A stretch of 38,128 nt of DNA from Nostoc mirabile CHAB5784 (GTDB lineage: Bacteria > Cyanobacteriota > Cyanobacteriia > Cyanobacteriales > Nostocaceae), in the NCBI RefSeq assembly GCF_020829645.1, contig NZ_JAIVFS010000056.1, positions 1-38,128 of the forward strand, read 5' to 3'. A program made the position numbers and the translations under genes. Under the pieces are notes generated by a model. The model was not told the DNA's origin. It did no database searches and saw only the letters and a list, made by a program, of their open reading frames with translations. Below are positions 7,886 to 17,800 of the stretch, in pieces. Each line of letters opens with the position of its first letter. The stretch's first letter is position 1.

Positions 7886-10249
7886 GTGAGTTTAAGAAGT
7901 TGGTTTGGTCACGGTTGTCACTTAGGGTTGTCGGGCTTGGTGATTCTAGTGGGTGCGATTGGAATACAAGGAGGCTTACGCACATCCGCTCAGGTCACTG
8001 CTGATCCCTCTGTGGGAACTCAAGTGCAGCAAATCGACAACACTACCTTGAATATTACAGGGGGTACAACTGTTGGCAATACAAATTTATTCCATAGTTT
8101 TAGCAACTTTAGTATTACAAGCCAGGAGGTAGTCAATTTCGATAACGCCCTTACCATCAACAATATTTTGGTGCGAGTTACAGGGAGAAATGCCTCTGAC
8201 ATCCAGGGAACACTTCAAACTCAAGGTAATGCTAATTTCTTTTTAATGAATCCCAACGGCATCATATTTGGACAAAATGCCGCATTAAATATTAACGGTT
8301 CATTTATCGGCACAACAGCTAATGCGATCCAGTTTCCGGGTGGTGGAGAATTTTCCATGACTTCACCCGTCAATCCACTTAACCCCTTGCTGAGAGTGAA
8401 TCCTTCTGCATTTCTATTCAATCAAATTCCATCTCAGCCTATTAGGCCGATTCAAGTCAATGAAGCATTTCTATTCGTTCCTGATGGTCAGAGTTTAGTG
8501 CTATTGGGAGGCGATGTGAATTTAGAAGGAGCGTACGTATATGCTCCAGATGGTCGAATCGAATTCGGAGGATTGGCAGGAGCAGGAACAGTAGGGTTGA
8601 ATATTGATAACAACAATTTCCGTTTAAGTTTTCCTGAGAGTGTAGCGCGAGCAGATGTATCTTTTACCAATTTCACTACAGTAAGTGCTAGTGGTGAAGG
8701 CGGTGGTGGTATCCAAATACAAGGCAGGCGCGTTACATTCGATAGTTCAGATATTACGGTTAATGCCCTAGTCTCAAAATCGGGAGGAACATTAGGGGTG
8801 AACGCATCGGAGTCAGTAGAACTCTTGCGAGGAAGCCGTCTGGTGACTGAGACAACAAGGTCTGGAACTGCGGGAGACTTAAGGATTGAAACTGAGCGGT
8901 TGATTGTTCAAGATGGCTCGCAGATTTCAGCTTCTACTTCTTTACAATCTACCGGAGGGGGAGGAACTTTGTTTGTCAACGCCAGGGACTTTATCCAACT
9001 CATTGGAACCTCGCCAATTATAGAAGGTGAAAAACCCATACCTAGTGGCTTGCTTACAGTAACACAAGGTGATGGAAATGCTGGAGAGTTAAGGATTCAA
9101 ACTGGGAAATTAATTGTTCAAGATGGAGCGCAGGTTTCAGCTAATACTCGTAGTCAGGGAGAAGGAGGAACGCTGTCTGTTACCGCAGACTCTATCCAAC
9201 TTATTGGAACACAAGGTGAGAGTAGAAGCGGCTTATTTGTTGGGACTCAAGCTAGTGGAAATGCCGGAAACTTAAATATAGAAACTGGGCAGTTGATTGT
9301 TCAAGATGGAGCAAGAATTTCAGCTTCCACAGAATCTACTGGAGAGGGGGGAAGCATTATAGTTAAGGCAGAAGAATTAAATGTCTTAAATAACGCTGAC
9401 ATAACTGTGAGCAGTCAAGGCACAAATAAGGCAGGTGATTTGGAAATCACCGCTCGTTCTATCAAATTGGATAACCAAGGTAAGCTCATTGGGCAAGCTA
9501 ACTCCGGTGATGGTGGCAATATTACGCTGAACTTGCAAGACTTATTGTTACTGCGCCGCGAGAGTGAGATTTCTACCTCAGCAGGTACTAGTAGGGCTGG
9601 TGGAAATGGGGGTAATATCACCATCAATGTCCCTGACGGCTTCATCGTCACCCAACCAAATGAAAACAGCGACATCACCGCTAATGCCTACGATGGTAAA
9701 GGGGGAATAGTCAAAATCAACGCTACTAAGATTTTTGGAATTGCGCCACTAACTACCGAAGACCTTAAAAAGTTGCGCCCTACGGATTTAAACCCGCGTG
9801 AACTTCAGACAAATGATATTACGGCAATTTCCCAAACAAGACCTGATTTAAGCGGCATTGTAGAAATTAATACGCTCGATGTTGACCCCTCTCAAGGATT
9901 AATTAACTTACCAGCCGTACCAGTCGATACTCAAGTGGCGCAAGCCTGTCAAGCGCTTACAGCACAAAATCAAAGTAGTTTTACGATTACCGGACGCGGC
10001 GGCTTACCACCCAATCCCAGAACCGAACCCCTCACTCCTGATGCAGTTCAATTAGATTGGGTAACTCTCAACTCAAAGGGTGAAAACCGTGTTAGTACAA
10101 ATTTAAATCAGGCAAATAGTTCTAGTCCAGCGCCGATTGTGGAAGCGCAAGGGTGGGTGATAAATGCTAAAGGTGAAGTTGTACTCACGGCGAACGCGCC
10201 GAACGCTTTGCCTCATAGTTCCTGGCTTACTCCTGCTTCTTGTTTGTGA
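7886..10249 (+). CDS. Haemagglutination-domain (TPS-like) beta-helix exoprotein 2
   Basis: This 787-residue paralogue of the 1573 product starts at GTG, with TAGGAG 9 nt upstream. It has an N-terminal signal (about residues 10-36) and a TPS domain with NLFHSFSNFSI, ILVRVTGRN and NPNGIIFGQNAALNINGSF. Beta-helix repeats of the form GNAGELRIQTGKLIVQDGAQ follow (about residues 260-560). The C-terminal 200 residues are nearly the same as in exoprotein 1, including ITGRGGLPPNP and AQGWVINAKGEVVLTANAP. It has about 180 fewer residues than exoprotein 1, the difference being in repeat number. No TpsB partner is in the window. It is likely exported to the cell surface or sheath. Confidence 0.85.
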   Translation: MSLRSWFGHGCHLGLSGLVILVGAIGIQGGLRTSAQVTADPSVGTQVQQIDNTTLNITGGTTVGNTNLFHSFSNFSITSQEVVNFDNALTINNILVRVTGRNASDIQGTLQTQGNANFFLMNPNGIIFGQNAALNINGSFIGTTANAIQFPGGGEFSMTSPVNPLNPLLRVNPSAFLFNQIPSQPIRPIQVNEAFLFVPDGQSLVLLGGDVNLEGAYVYAPDGRIEFGGLAGAGTVGLNIDNNNFRLSFPESVARADVSFTNFTTVSASGEGGGGIQIQGRRVTFDSSDITVNALVSKSGGTLGVNASESVELLRGSRLVTETTRSGTAGDLRIETERLIVQDGSQISASTSLQSTGGGGTLFVNARDFIQLIGTSPIIEGEKPIPSGLLTVTQGDGNAGELRIQTGKLIVQDGAQVSANTRSQGEGGTLSVTADSIQLIGTQGESRSGLFVGTQASGNAGNLNIETGQLIVQDGARISASTESTGEGGSIIVKAEELNVLNNADITVSSQGTNKAGDLEITARSIKLDNQGKLIGQANSGDGGNITLNLQDLLLLRRESEISTSAGTSRAGGNGGNITINVPDGFIVTQPNENSDITANAYDGKGGIVKINATKIFGIAPLTTEDLKKLRPTDLNPRELQTNDITAISQTRPDLSGIVEINTLDVDPSQGLINLPAVPVDTQVAQACQALTAQNQSSFTITGRGGLPPNPRTEPLTPDAVQLDWVTLNSKGENRVSTNLNQANSSSPAPIVEAQGWVINAKGEVVLTANAPNALPHSSWLTPASCL

Positions 10250-10295
10250 ACAACCAGGTTATATCACAATACGCTTGGGTTAAGGATAATCGTAG

Positions 10296-10399
10296 TAGCG
10301 TGTCAAGGCTAAAGTTGTGCATTATAAAATGGGCTTTGAACTTTTAAATTCAATGTTTTTAGCGCTAATTTATTGCAACATTTTAGCCTTGACACGCTA
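10296..10399. mobile_element. Nested element with TAGCGTGTCAAGG ends, copy a
   Basis: The ends are TAGCGTGTCAAGGCTAAA and TTTTAGCCTTGACACGCTA. It is 104 bp, noncoding, and lies inside the larger CAATACGC element. Confidence 0.65.
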
Positions 10400-10403
10400 G
10401 TAG

Positions 10404-10544
10404 TAGCGTGTCAAGCTTAAAATAGTGCATTAGACGTAGGTTGGGTGGAGCGGAGCGCAACCCAACATATATCAGGATGTTGGGTTACGCAAAGCCTCCA
10501 CCCAACCTACAATTTTTTTGCAACATTTTAGCCTTGACACGCTA
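10404..10544. mobile_element. Nested element with TAGCGTGTCAAG ends, copy b
   Basis: It has the same ends as copy a, with a slightly decayed left side (TAGCGTGTCAAGCTTAAAA). Copy b itself contains a GTAGGTTGGGTGGAG palindrome (about 10435-10510), so there are three levels of nesting. Confidence 0.65.
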
Positions 10545-10701
10545 GTAGGTTGGGTTGAACTTTAGTGTTACCCAACAAACCCTGCAATATGTTGGGTTTC
10601 GTTCCTCAAACGCCACTTGCTTCAAGTCGGCAGAGCCGCCCAACGCAGTGGCTCCCCAACCTACGCAGGTTAAGGTTTTTATGGCTAACCCAAGCGTATT
10701 G

Positions 10702-11010
10702 GGTTATATCATGTCCAGTTAATCAAGCTGAATAAAAAATGTTCGTAGTAAGGACTTTAGTCCTGGCTTTGGGGACTGAAGTCCCCACTACAAACTGTTT
10801 ATCGTAAATTAAAGGGTTTAAGACCCCAACCATTACATGTAGCGCGGAGTCGGAGCCACTCCGCCTCCGATCCATTTCAGTCGGGGTTTAAATCGAACGT
10901 AGTTGCCACAACGCTCTTAACCTATCGCTTGGCACTTCTCTTCGTCTGAAATGTCTTTAATTTTGAATTTTGAATTTTGAATTTTGAATTGTTAATATGG
11001 GTAATTTATG
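10702..11010. other. Palindromes and heptamer repeat between exoprotein 2 and the CHAT gene
   Basis: A palindrome pair, GGACTTTAGTCC and GGGGACTGAAGTCCCC, lies inside GTAGT/ACTAC at 10744-10792. Four copies of TTTTGAA are at 10961-10988. No gene is seen. Confidence 0.55.
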
Positions 11011-13815
11011 TCAAAGCCAATTGCCTACTAAAACATAGGGTGCCCAGAAATATGGAGCTTTTTCCTTAGCAAAAACAGCTAATTGGGCACTTTGAAGTGC
11101 CTCGGCTTTATTCACCCCAGCTTTTAGGTGTCGATAGAACTCACTCATTATATCGGCGGTGGAACGATCATCTATTGACCATAATGTTGCTAGTGTACTG
11201 CGTACCCCCGCCCGCATAGCTATCCCAGCCAGTCCCAAAGCTGCTCGTTTGTCTCCCTCAGCAGTTTGACAAGCACTGAGGACGAGTAATTCAATGCCAC
11301 TAAACCCGTCTTTGTCGCTAACTCGCAGTAAATTATCAAATTCCTTGACTTTAACCAGTTTATCCCAGGTGAGAATAAAGGTTTTTTCAGCATCAGAACT
11401 AAATTCACCGTGAGTTGCTAGGTGAACCACGGTAAAGGAAACTGTTTGCAACTTATTTTGCAGGTTTGTTTCGGTAAACTGTTGATTTAACAGTTCTTCA
11501 CTATTGGATACCTCAGATTTGATTTCTTTTAATTCTCGTGGTACATTTTCCAATTGGGGAAATTCTTTGCCTTCAACTGGGCGTTTTTCGCTGACTCCGG
11601 CAGTTAAAGCATTTAGCTGTAACTGTCGCAAAGGTTTGGGATCAAGGAGTTGCAAACCTGGTGTCAAGGCGATCGCATATTTCTCTAGCAGATATTTCTT
11701 TTGCTGTTTGTCGTAGAGAACCGCCATCGGGATATTCCGCAACTCACCATCCAATACAAACACTAAGGTTTTTATCCCACTATTGACTAACTCTGTTTGT
11801 GCAGGTCGAATTAACCAATCATATATTTGTTGGGACTGCTGCTTAACCCGATCAGTCGCGGTGACATTTAGTAAGTTTTTCCTCAGTTGTGCTATTATGC
11901 TTTCCACATCATTTTGAGCTATTACAGTTTTGTAGTGGCGCAACTCTTGATTAGGCAATTTGAGGATAACGTCTAGGCGGTCTGGCAAAATAATTGGATA
12001 GATCACTGCTGCTCGTTGGTCTTTTTTGTCAACTACTGGGTCAAGTTCCTGCGTAGGATTTAAACAGGCTGACCGAAAGAAGTTATCCAGTTCTGCTAAT
12101 TGCAGAGATTCAATTACATCACGAGCAAGCTTTAGATTGTCTTGATTGATACCCTCTTGTGGCGATAGCGATAGCGGCGCGTTAGCCTTTAGTAGAGAAG
12201 CGTCTCGTTGGTCTAGCTTCTCAAAGGGAACAGAAGCACTGCTGCCTTGGGGAGAACGCAACAACAATTCAACTAACTCTCGATACACCGGTTCAATATT
12301 TTCTCGGAAGGAAAACTGAACGTCTGGACTAATAGCTACTAAATCACCACGCAGAGATTGAAGGGTCTTATAGGCTACATTATAGGATGCGATCGCGCCT
12401 TTAATATCTCCCTTTTTTTTCAGTATGCGTCCCAGTTGCCATTGCCATTGATAAGCAATATCCGATGCATTAATACTTTGCGCTATGAATAAAGCTTTCT
12501 CGGTAAGCTCTTGAGCATCAGAAAACTGCCTGGTTTTTTCATACAACTCACCAAGGCTGCCCATAGCATAAGATTCTGCTCGCCGATCTTGCAAATTCTC
12601 TGCCTGCTTGATCGCGGTGGACAATTGCTGGGCAATGTTCAGCCATGAGAGGGTATCTATGCTAGTTTTTTCTTTTAATTGGGTGAGATTTTGGGCAAAC
12701 TTAATCCGAGTATATACTGAGGTTCGACTGGGTGGTAAGTTGCTAATTTCCGACTGGATTTGAGACGACAATGCCAATGCATCTTGATCTTGCTTTTTCT
12801 CCAAAAGTAGACTAAGTAAATTGAGGTGAGCCTGAATGCGTGTGATGGAGGAAACAGATACAGCAGCAGCCTCCTGGTAGTATTGCGAAGCCGCTTCAGT
12901 GTCTTGCTGGGCGCGGGCTGTGTTGCCTAAACTGAGTTGAGCCTCTGCGATCGCTTTTGGAGATTGTACTCGCTTTGCTACTGCTAAACTTTTCCCCAAT
13001 ACCAACCGTGATACCTTTAAATCACCGACAACTCGGCGGACGTTGCCAAGACTACGCAGCCCTGTGGCTACAATAAGTGAGTCTGGAAGGCTGGTAAGGG
13101 TTTGCTGTACTTCGTTTAAAATTTTGTTAGCCTGAAGGTAAAGCCCTAAAGCTTGCAAAGCTTGTGCAGAGTTAATCCGGTTACGAGTTAATCTAGCCTT
13201 GTCGCCTATTTGCTGATAAATATCAGCCGCTTTTTGCCAGGTAGTTAAAGCCGTTTCTGCTTGCCCTTGTGCCAGTTGTAACTGTCCTTGCACATCTAGG
13301 GCTTGTGCAATAATTTGCGCTCGCTCACTGGAAGTGCCCGTATTTTCCCCTGACTGTAATAATTTTAAACTTTGGGCGTGAAGCGAAGCTATCGCATTGC
13401 GAATCGCTTCCTCAGCTTCTCCCCACAAGCCAAGTTGCTGATAAGCCAAGGAGAGATTACTCAGCGTCATCGCTTCTTGTAATCCATCTTTAGAGGTTTT
13501 AAACCCAGCAGCAGCCTGTTGCAAAACTTTGACCGCTTCAGTAAACTGTCCCGTGTCGTATAATATTTTGCCTTGTTCCACTACGCTTGCCGTTTGCGAT
13601 GAGCCGCTTTTTGGAGGGAGTGGGGAGTGGAAAGTAGGGGATTGAGCATTCACCAGTTCCCTGTTTTCACTACTTCCTTGTTTTCCCCACTCCCCTTGCT
13701 CAGTCAAATTTTGCATGGCAGAGTAGACAGCAGGAGGTTTTGCCAAAACAGGGGATAAGGCTATGCATAGAAATGCAGTGAACAGCGCTAATAAAAAATG
13801 ATTTGGCCATTTCAT
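11011..13815 (-). CDS. TPR protein with C-terminal CHAT (caspase-like) domain
   Basis: About 934 residues. The ATG at 13815-13813 is preferred; an in-frame TTG two codons upstream would give 936. An N-terminal hydrophobic segment ending around VLAKPP suggests export or anchoring. TPR-type helices cover about residues 80-520. The C-terminal 300 residues form a CHAT domain with both catalytic landmarks: His in HLATHGEF (about 804 counted from the TTG) and Cys in VLSACQTA (about 851). The domain ends YFWAPYVLVGNW, as in the family. CHAT domains are relatives of caspases and separase; many cyanobacterial ones are found near haemagglutination-domain genes, as here, but their targets are mostly unknown. 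No clear ribosome-binding site is visible. Confidence 0.85.
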   Translation of the reverse strand: MKWPNHFLLALFTAFLCIALSPVLAKPPAVYSAMQNLTEQGEWGKQGSSENRELVNAQSPTFHSPLPPKSGSSQTASVVEQGKILYDTGQFTEAVKVLQQAAAGFKTSKDGLQEAMTLSNLSLAYQQLGLWGEAEEAIRNAIASLHAQSLKLLQSGENTGTSSERAQIIAQALDVQGQLQLAQGQAETALTTWQKAADIYQQIGDKARLTRNRINSAQALQALGLYLQANKILNEVQQTLTSLPDSLIVATGLRSLGNVRRVVGDLKVSRLVLGKSLAVAKRVQSPKAIAEAQLSLGNTARAQQDTEAASQYYQEAAAVSVSSITRIQAHLNLLSLLLEKKQDQDALALSSQIQSEISNLPPSRTSVYTRIKFAQNLTQLKEKTSIDTLSWLNIAQQLSTAIKQAENLQDRRAESYAMGSLGELYEKTRQFSDAQELTEKALFIAQSINASDIAYQWQWQLGRILKKKGDIKGAIASYNVAYKTLQSLRGDLVAISPDVQFSFRENIEPVYRELVELLLRSPQGSSASVPFEKLDQRDASLLKANAPLSLSPQEGINQDNLKLARDVIESLQLAELDNFFRSACLNPTQELDPVVDKKDQRAAVIYPIILPDRLDVILKLPNQELRHYKTVIAQNDVESIIAQLRKNLLNVTATDRVKQQSQQIYDWLIRPAQTELVNSGIKTLVFVLDGELRNIPMAVLYDKQQKKYLLEKYAIALTPGLQLLDPKPLRQLQLNALTAGVSEKRPVEGKEFPQLENVPRELKEIKSEVSNSEELLNQQFTETNLQNKLQTVSFTVVHLATHGEFSSDAEKTFILTWDKLVKVKEFDNLLRVSDKDGFSGIELLVLSACQTAEGDKRAALGLAGIAMRAGVRSTLATLWSIDDRSTADIMSEFYRHLKAGVNKAEALQSAQLAVFAKEKAPYFWAPYVLVGNWL

Positions 13816-14196
13816 ACGCAATTATTAAAACAGTTTTCTTTTTTTTGAACCACCGAAGTTATATAATAATGCCCGGTTAATTCGTTATGATTCTATAGTC
13901 ATTGCACCCCACACGCCAGATGCTCCACTTGGGGAGGCCCTAAATCAGTTATCAGTACTGATAACTGTTCACTGTTCACTGTTAATCCCCTCCCCGATGC
14001 TTTGGCTACGGTGTACACACAAATCGGAAAAACTTCATCTACCAAAGATTTGCAGTGAAGCAGCGCTCTTGGTAGGGTTTCCCTCCGCAGGCGACTGCAC
14101 CAAGCCGAACGCGAGTGCGTCTCCGATAGGAGAAGGGTTCGTTACGCTGGCGTGACAAAGCTAAATTCTTGCAATCATGGCGATCGCATTTGTTAC
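13816..14196. other. Intergenic region with a single MITE end
   Basis: The region is upstream of the CHAT gene, so its promoter should lie near 13820-13900; no clear -35/-10 pair can be chosen. GCTACGGTGTACACACAA at 14005-14022 is one terminus of the MITE family found at 30580-30745 and 36296-36579, without a partner end. The stretch 14080-14150 is dispersed repeat DNA. Confidence 0.45.
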
Positions 14197-14365
14197 CAGG
14201 GCTATTTCGTTCTAGACAGAAACCGCCCAGAACTGAAGTTCTTTGGCTTTTAGCTAAAGTCCGTTATAAACGGACTATAACCTTTTCTCAGTCGTCTTTA
14301 GACGACTTTCGCTATTAGATTCAGAATTCATTCTGAGGCGGACTAGATGAGAATGAAATAGCCCT
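14197..14365. mobile_element. MITE-like element inserted in the 21-bp repeat array
   Basis: The ends AGGGCTATTTC and GAAATAGCCCT enclose a palindromic core running from CCGCCCAGAACTGAAGTTC to GAATTCATTCTGAGGCGG. The flanks are GCATTTGTTAC on both sides (14186-14196 and 14366-14376), consistent with an 11-bp target duplication. The same core, without the AGGGC ends, is nested in the MITE at 36296-36579. Confidence 0.6.
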
Positions 14366-14607
14366 GCATTTGTTACTTCGGCGAACGCATTTGTTGTTTC
14401 GGCGAACGCATTTGTTATTTCGGCGATCGCATTTGTTGTTTCGGCGATCGCATTTGTTGTTTCGGCGATCGCATTTGTTATATCGGCGATCGCATTTGTT
14501 GTTTCGGCGAACGCATTTGTTATATCGGCGATCGCATTTGTTATATCGGCGATCGCATTTGTTACTTCGGCGAACGCATTTGTTACTTCGGCGAACGCAT
14601 TTGTTAT
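14366..14607. repeat. 21-bp tandem repeat array carrying HIP1 sites
   Basis: There are eleven full units plus 11 bp, with consensus GCATTTGTT(A/G)(T/C)(T/A)TCGGCGA(T/A)C. Six unit junctions form the HIP1 octamer GCGATCGC; the others read GCGAACGC. As the unit is a multiple of three, several frames stay open (NKCDRRY or HLLFRRS heptapeptides); I regard these as by-products. Confidence 0.85.
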
Positions 14608-14828
14608 AGGGTGGGTTCCCTCCTGCCTCCTGAATAATTCGTAATTTGTAATTCGTAATTAAAGAGGGTACACAGCAAGCACCATAATCTGTGATTTGGT
14701 GGTGCAACAATTCAGTGGAGGGTGCAAGCCCCTACTGATTGTAACTACGAATTACGTTAGCGACGCGCAAAGCGAGTCATCGAGCGTCATTATCAATTAC
14801 GAATTATGTTGACTTTTGCCTTGCGGTA

Positions 14829-17800
14829 CTAGCTTTCGGAAGTTTCCTGGGAGAACTTCTTATGGATAGTTCTAGTGGATTCCCCATCAGCACCTACCGT
14901 TATGAGATAGTCCATTAAACCATCTGAAAAGGGAAGACGTAGGTGGAAAGTACCATCGGGTTTGATTTTGATGGAATGGCCACCAATGTTTACGCTTGTA
15001 TTTGGTTGGGTTGCTCCGTGAATAATTAACTCAGCATCTGTCACAAACCAAAAATCTTCGTGGGAACGATTGAAAACCCGAACATTAGGTGAACGGGCTA
15101 TGAGTAACCAACTATCGCCATCGGCAATATAACCAATTTCAACCATGTAGTCGCGATCGCTGACGGGAATAGCCACAAAGCGATCGCGTGCTACCTCTTC
15201 ACATTCATACTGCTGTACAAGCTGGGGATTTTGATAACTCAAGTCAATCCCAGTTACATCATACAGCCGCACTACCAATTGGGAACCGCCCTGTTGTCGC
15301 AGTGCTTCGTTCTGAGCCTTGGAAATGTGCCAAGAGACATAAGCCCATTTGGGAGTGCGGGGTGTGAGCAAAATACTGCTCTCTTCTTCTCTGCTCTCTT
15401 CTTCTACATCTACTAAACCAATAAGTGTTTCGCTTGTTAACGTTAAATCTTCAACGGTGGAATTTGTAGGAACAATAAGTGTTTCGCTTGTTAACGCTAC
15501 ATCTTCAACGGTGGAATCTGTAGGAACAATAAGTGTTTCGCTTGTTAACGTTAAATCTTCAACGGTGGGATCTGTAGACACTGGACTGAAGACACGAACG
15601 ATCGCTGAACGGGCGATGAACAACCAGCGTAGTTTACCGCCGTAGGCATCGCCATCAGCAATATAGCCAATTTCAGCTATATAATCGCGATCGCTGATGG
15701 GAATTTCCACCAGGCGATCGTGTGCTGTCTCTTCACATTCATACTGCTGTACCAGATGGGGACTTTGATAACTCAAGTCAATCCCAGTTGTATCGTAAAG
15801 CCGCACTACCAATTGAGAGCCACCCTGTTGGCGCAGCGCTGCTTTCTTGGTTTCGGAAATCTCCCAAGAGACATGAGCCGATATAGAAGAAGTATATGGC
15901 GTGAGCAAAATACTGCTCTCTTCTTCTACATCTGGCAAGTTAATATCTGTTTCATCCGCAATCGCCACATCATTAATTATGGGATCTGGATGCACTGGAC
16001 TGAAAACACGAACAATTGCTGAACGGGCGATGAACAACCAGTACTCGCCATAAGCGACATAGCCAATTTCGGCTATGTAATCGCGATCGCTGAGGGGAAT
16101 TTCCACCAGGCGATCGTGTGCTGTCTCGTCACATTCGTACTCCTGTACCAGGTGAGGACTTTCATAACTCAAGTCAATCCCAGTTACATCGTAAAGCCGC
16201 ACTACCAATTGAGAGCCACCCTGTTGATGCAGCGTTGCCTTCTTGAGTTCGGATATCTCCCAACTGACATGAGCCGATGTATAAGTATGTAGTGTGAGGA
16301 CGATACTACTCTCTTCTTCTGCATCTATCAAATCAACACCTGTTTCGGCCGTGTAGGCATAGCCCGTCGTAGACATCGGCACATTTTCAACCGTAGTATC
16401 AGTTTCTCTTTGGGCATCTGATGCAGAAATGGTAGTCCAGCCTGCAATTCCTACACCTGCTGCTAAAGCCGCAGCACCCACTAAATCTGTGGAGTCAGTT
16501 TCAGCAATACCTTCCTCAACAGTAGGCTCTGCTTGAGATTCTGACTCTGGCAAATTGACAGTGGGTTCAGCTGCGTCTGCTACCACATTAAATACATCTT
16601 CTTCTAATAATTTTGGCAAATCGACCAGTGAGGATGTTTGTAACGCTGACGGTTCCACATCGGCTGCTACTTCGCCAGACTCTGGTAAGGCTAATTCATC
16701 TACTGAGTCTGTATCTTCAGTTGAGGTAATACTCTCTAGCCAGTTTAATTCTGCCTGAAGTTGTTCATCTATCTGATCTTGATTAATTTCTGTGTCCCAA
16801 TATCCAAAATCAGATGTTATTTCTAGCACATCTGGTAATTCTGGTAGTGGGGCTGTCTCCTCAGATAAAGGCAGTTCCACATCAGATACCTCTTCTGGAA
16901 TATTAGGCAGGTGAGGATATGAAGTATTTACTACAGCTGCTGGGGCTTCTATGTCCCATTCAATTTCATCAGAATCCCAGGCAATCTCATCAGAATCAGA
17001 CTCAGGATTGTTCATCTCCGTATAATCACTTTGATTAACTGTCTCATCAATCGCATCTGCATCTGTTTCTTTGTTGGTCAAGACAGACCAGCTAGCCGCC
17101 CCGATGCCCGTTGATAAAGCCGTACCATTAGTTAAAGCTGCCGCTCCCAAGTTGTTATTTTCTGAGCCATTAGCTACGCCTGATGTTGTGTCTTCATAGG
17201 AATTAGAGGTGCCATTAGTTCGCTCCCCGACTAAATTTGATGTCCCTTGAGTAGCATTTTGGGTCAGGTCAGATTGTGTTTGAGCATAGATGTTGAAAGG
17301 AGTGCGATCAGGGCTTTCTTGCCCTTGGAACTGCGGCACTGGCTGCTCCTGGTGCATCGCTTCGTTAATAGAGGGAGATGTGCTGGCATTGAGTACTGCC
17401 ATTTCTCCATCTTCTGTGCTGGGTGGACGAGGATCTGATTCTGGTAAGTTGTCTGTCTCAGTAGGCAATGGGCGTTTTCCCAGAACCCACCATAGGAACG
17501 CTCCAGCTACAGGAGCAAAAAACAAAGGTAGGAGCAACCAAAATGGTGTTTCCCTATTGACAATTGGAACTGGTTGTGCCGTAGCAGGAGCCACAAAAGG
17601 CTGTTCGGCAAATGCAGAACTAGTTGCACTAGGGGAAGGCGTAGCAGCAGATGTCGTTTGGACACCGGGGGAAGGCGTGACAGGTTGTAATACGCTGGTT
17701 GCGATCGCCTCTGCTTCTGCAGTTGTACCTTGTTTTACAGCGTTCTCTCCTGAGGTTGCAATAAAGCCGATAAATTCTACTATGCTTGAACTTGGATTTT

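Larger units (their letters stand above)
10267..10701. mobile_element. MITE-like element, CAATACGC ends, 10-bp target duplication (copy 2, with nested elements)
   Basis: The ends are CAATACGCTTGGGTTAAGG and GGCTAACCCAAGCGTATTG. GGTTATATCA flanks it on both sides (10257-10266 and 10702-10711). It is about 435 bp against 181 bp for copy 1. The extra length comes from two inner elements (10296-10399 and 10404-10544) and GTAGGTTGGG palindromes. Confidence 0.75.

Noticed and set aside
14366..14607. CRISPR array
   Set aside because: The units are contiguous 21-bp repeats with no spacers and there are no cas genes.
14321..14710. 129-residue minus-strand frame with NKCDRRY heptads (and its plus-strand HLLFRRS counterpart)
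   Set aside because: It is produced by the 21-bp repeat, which keeps several frames open; it has no start signal and runs into other repeats.
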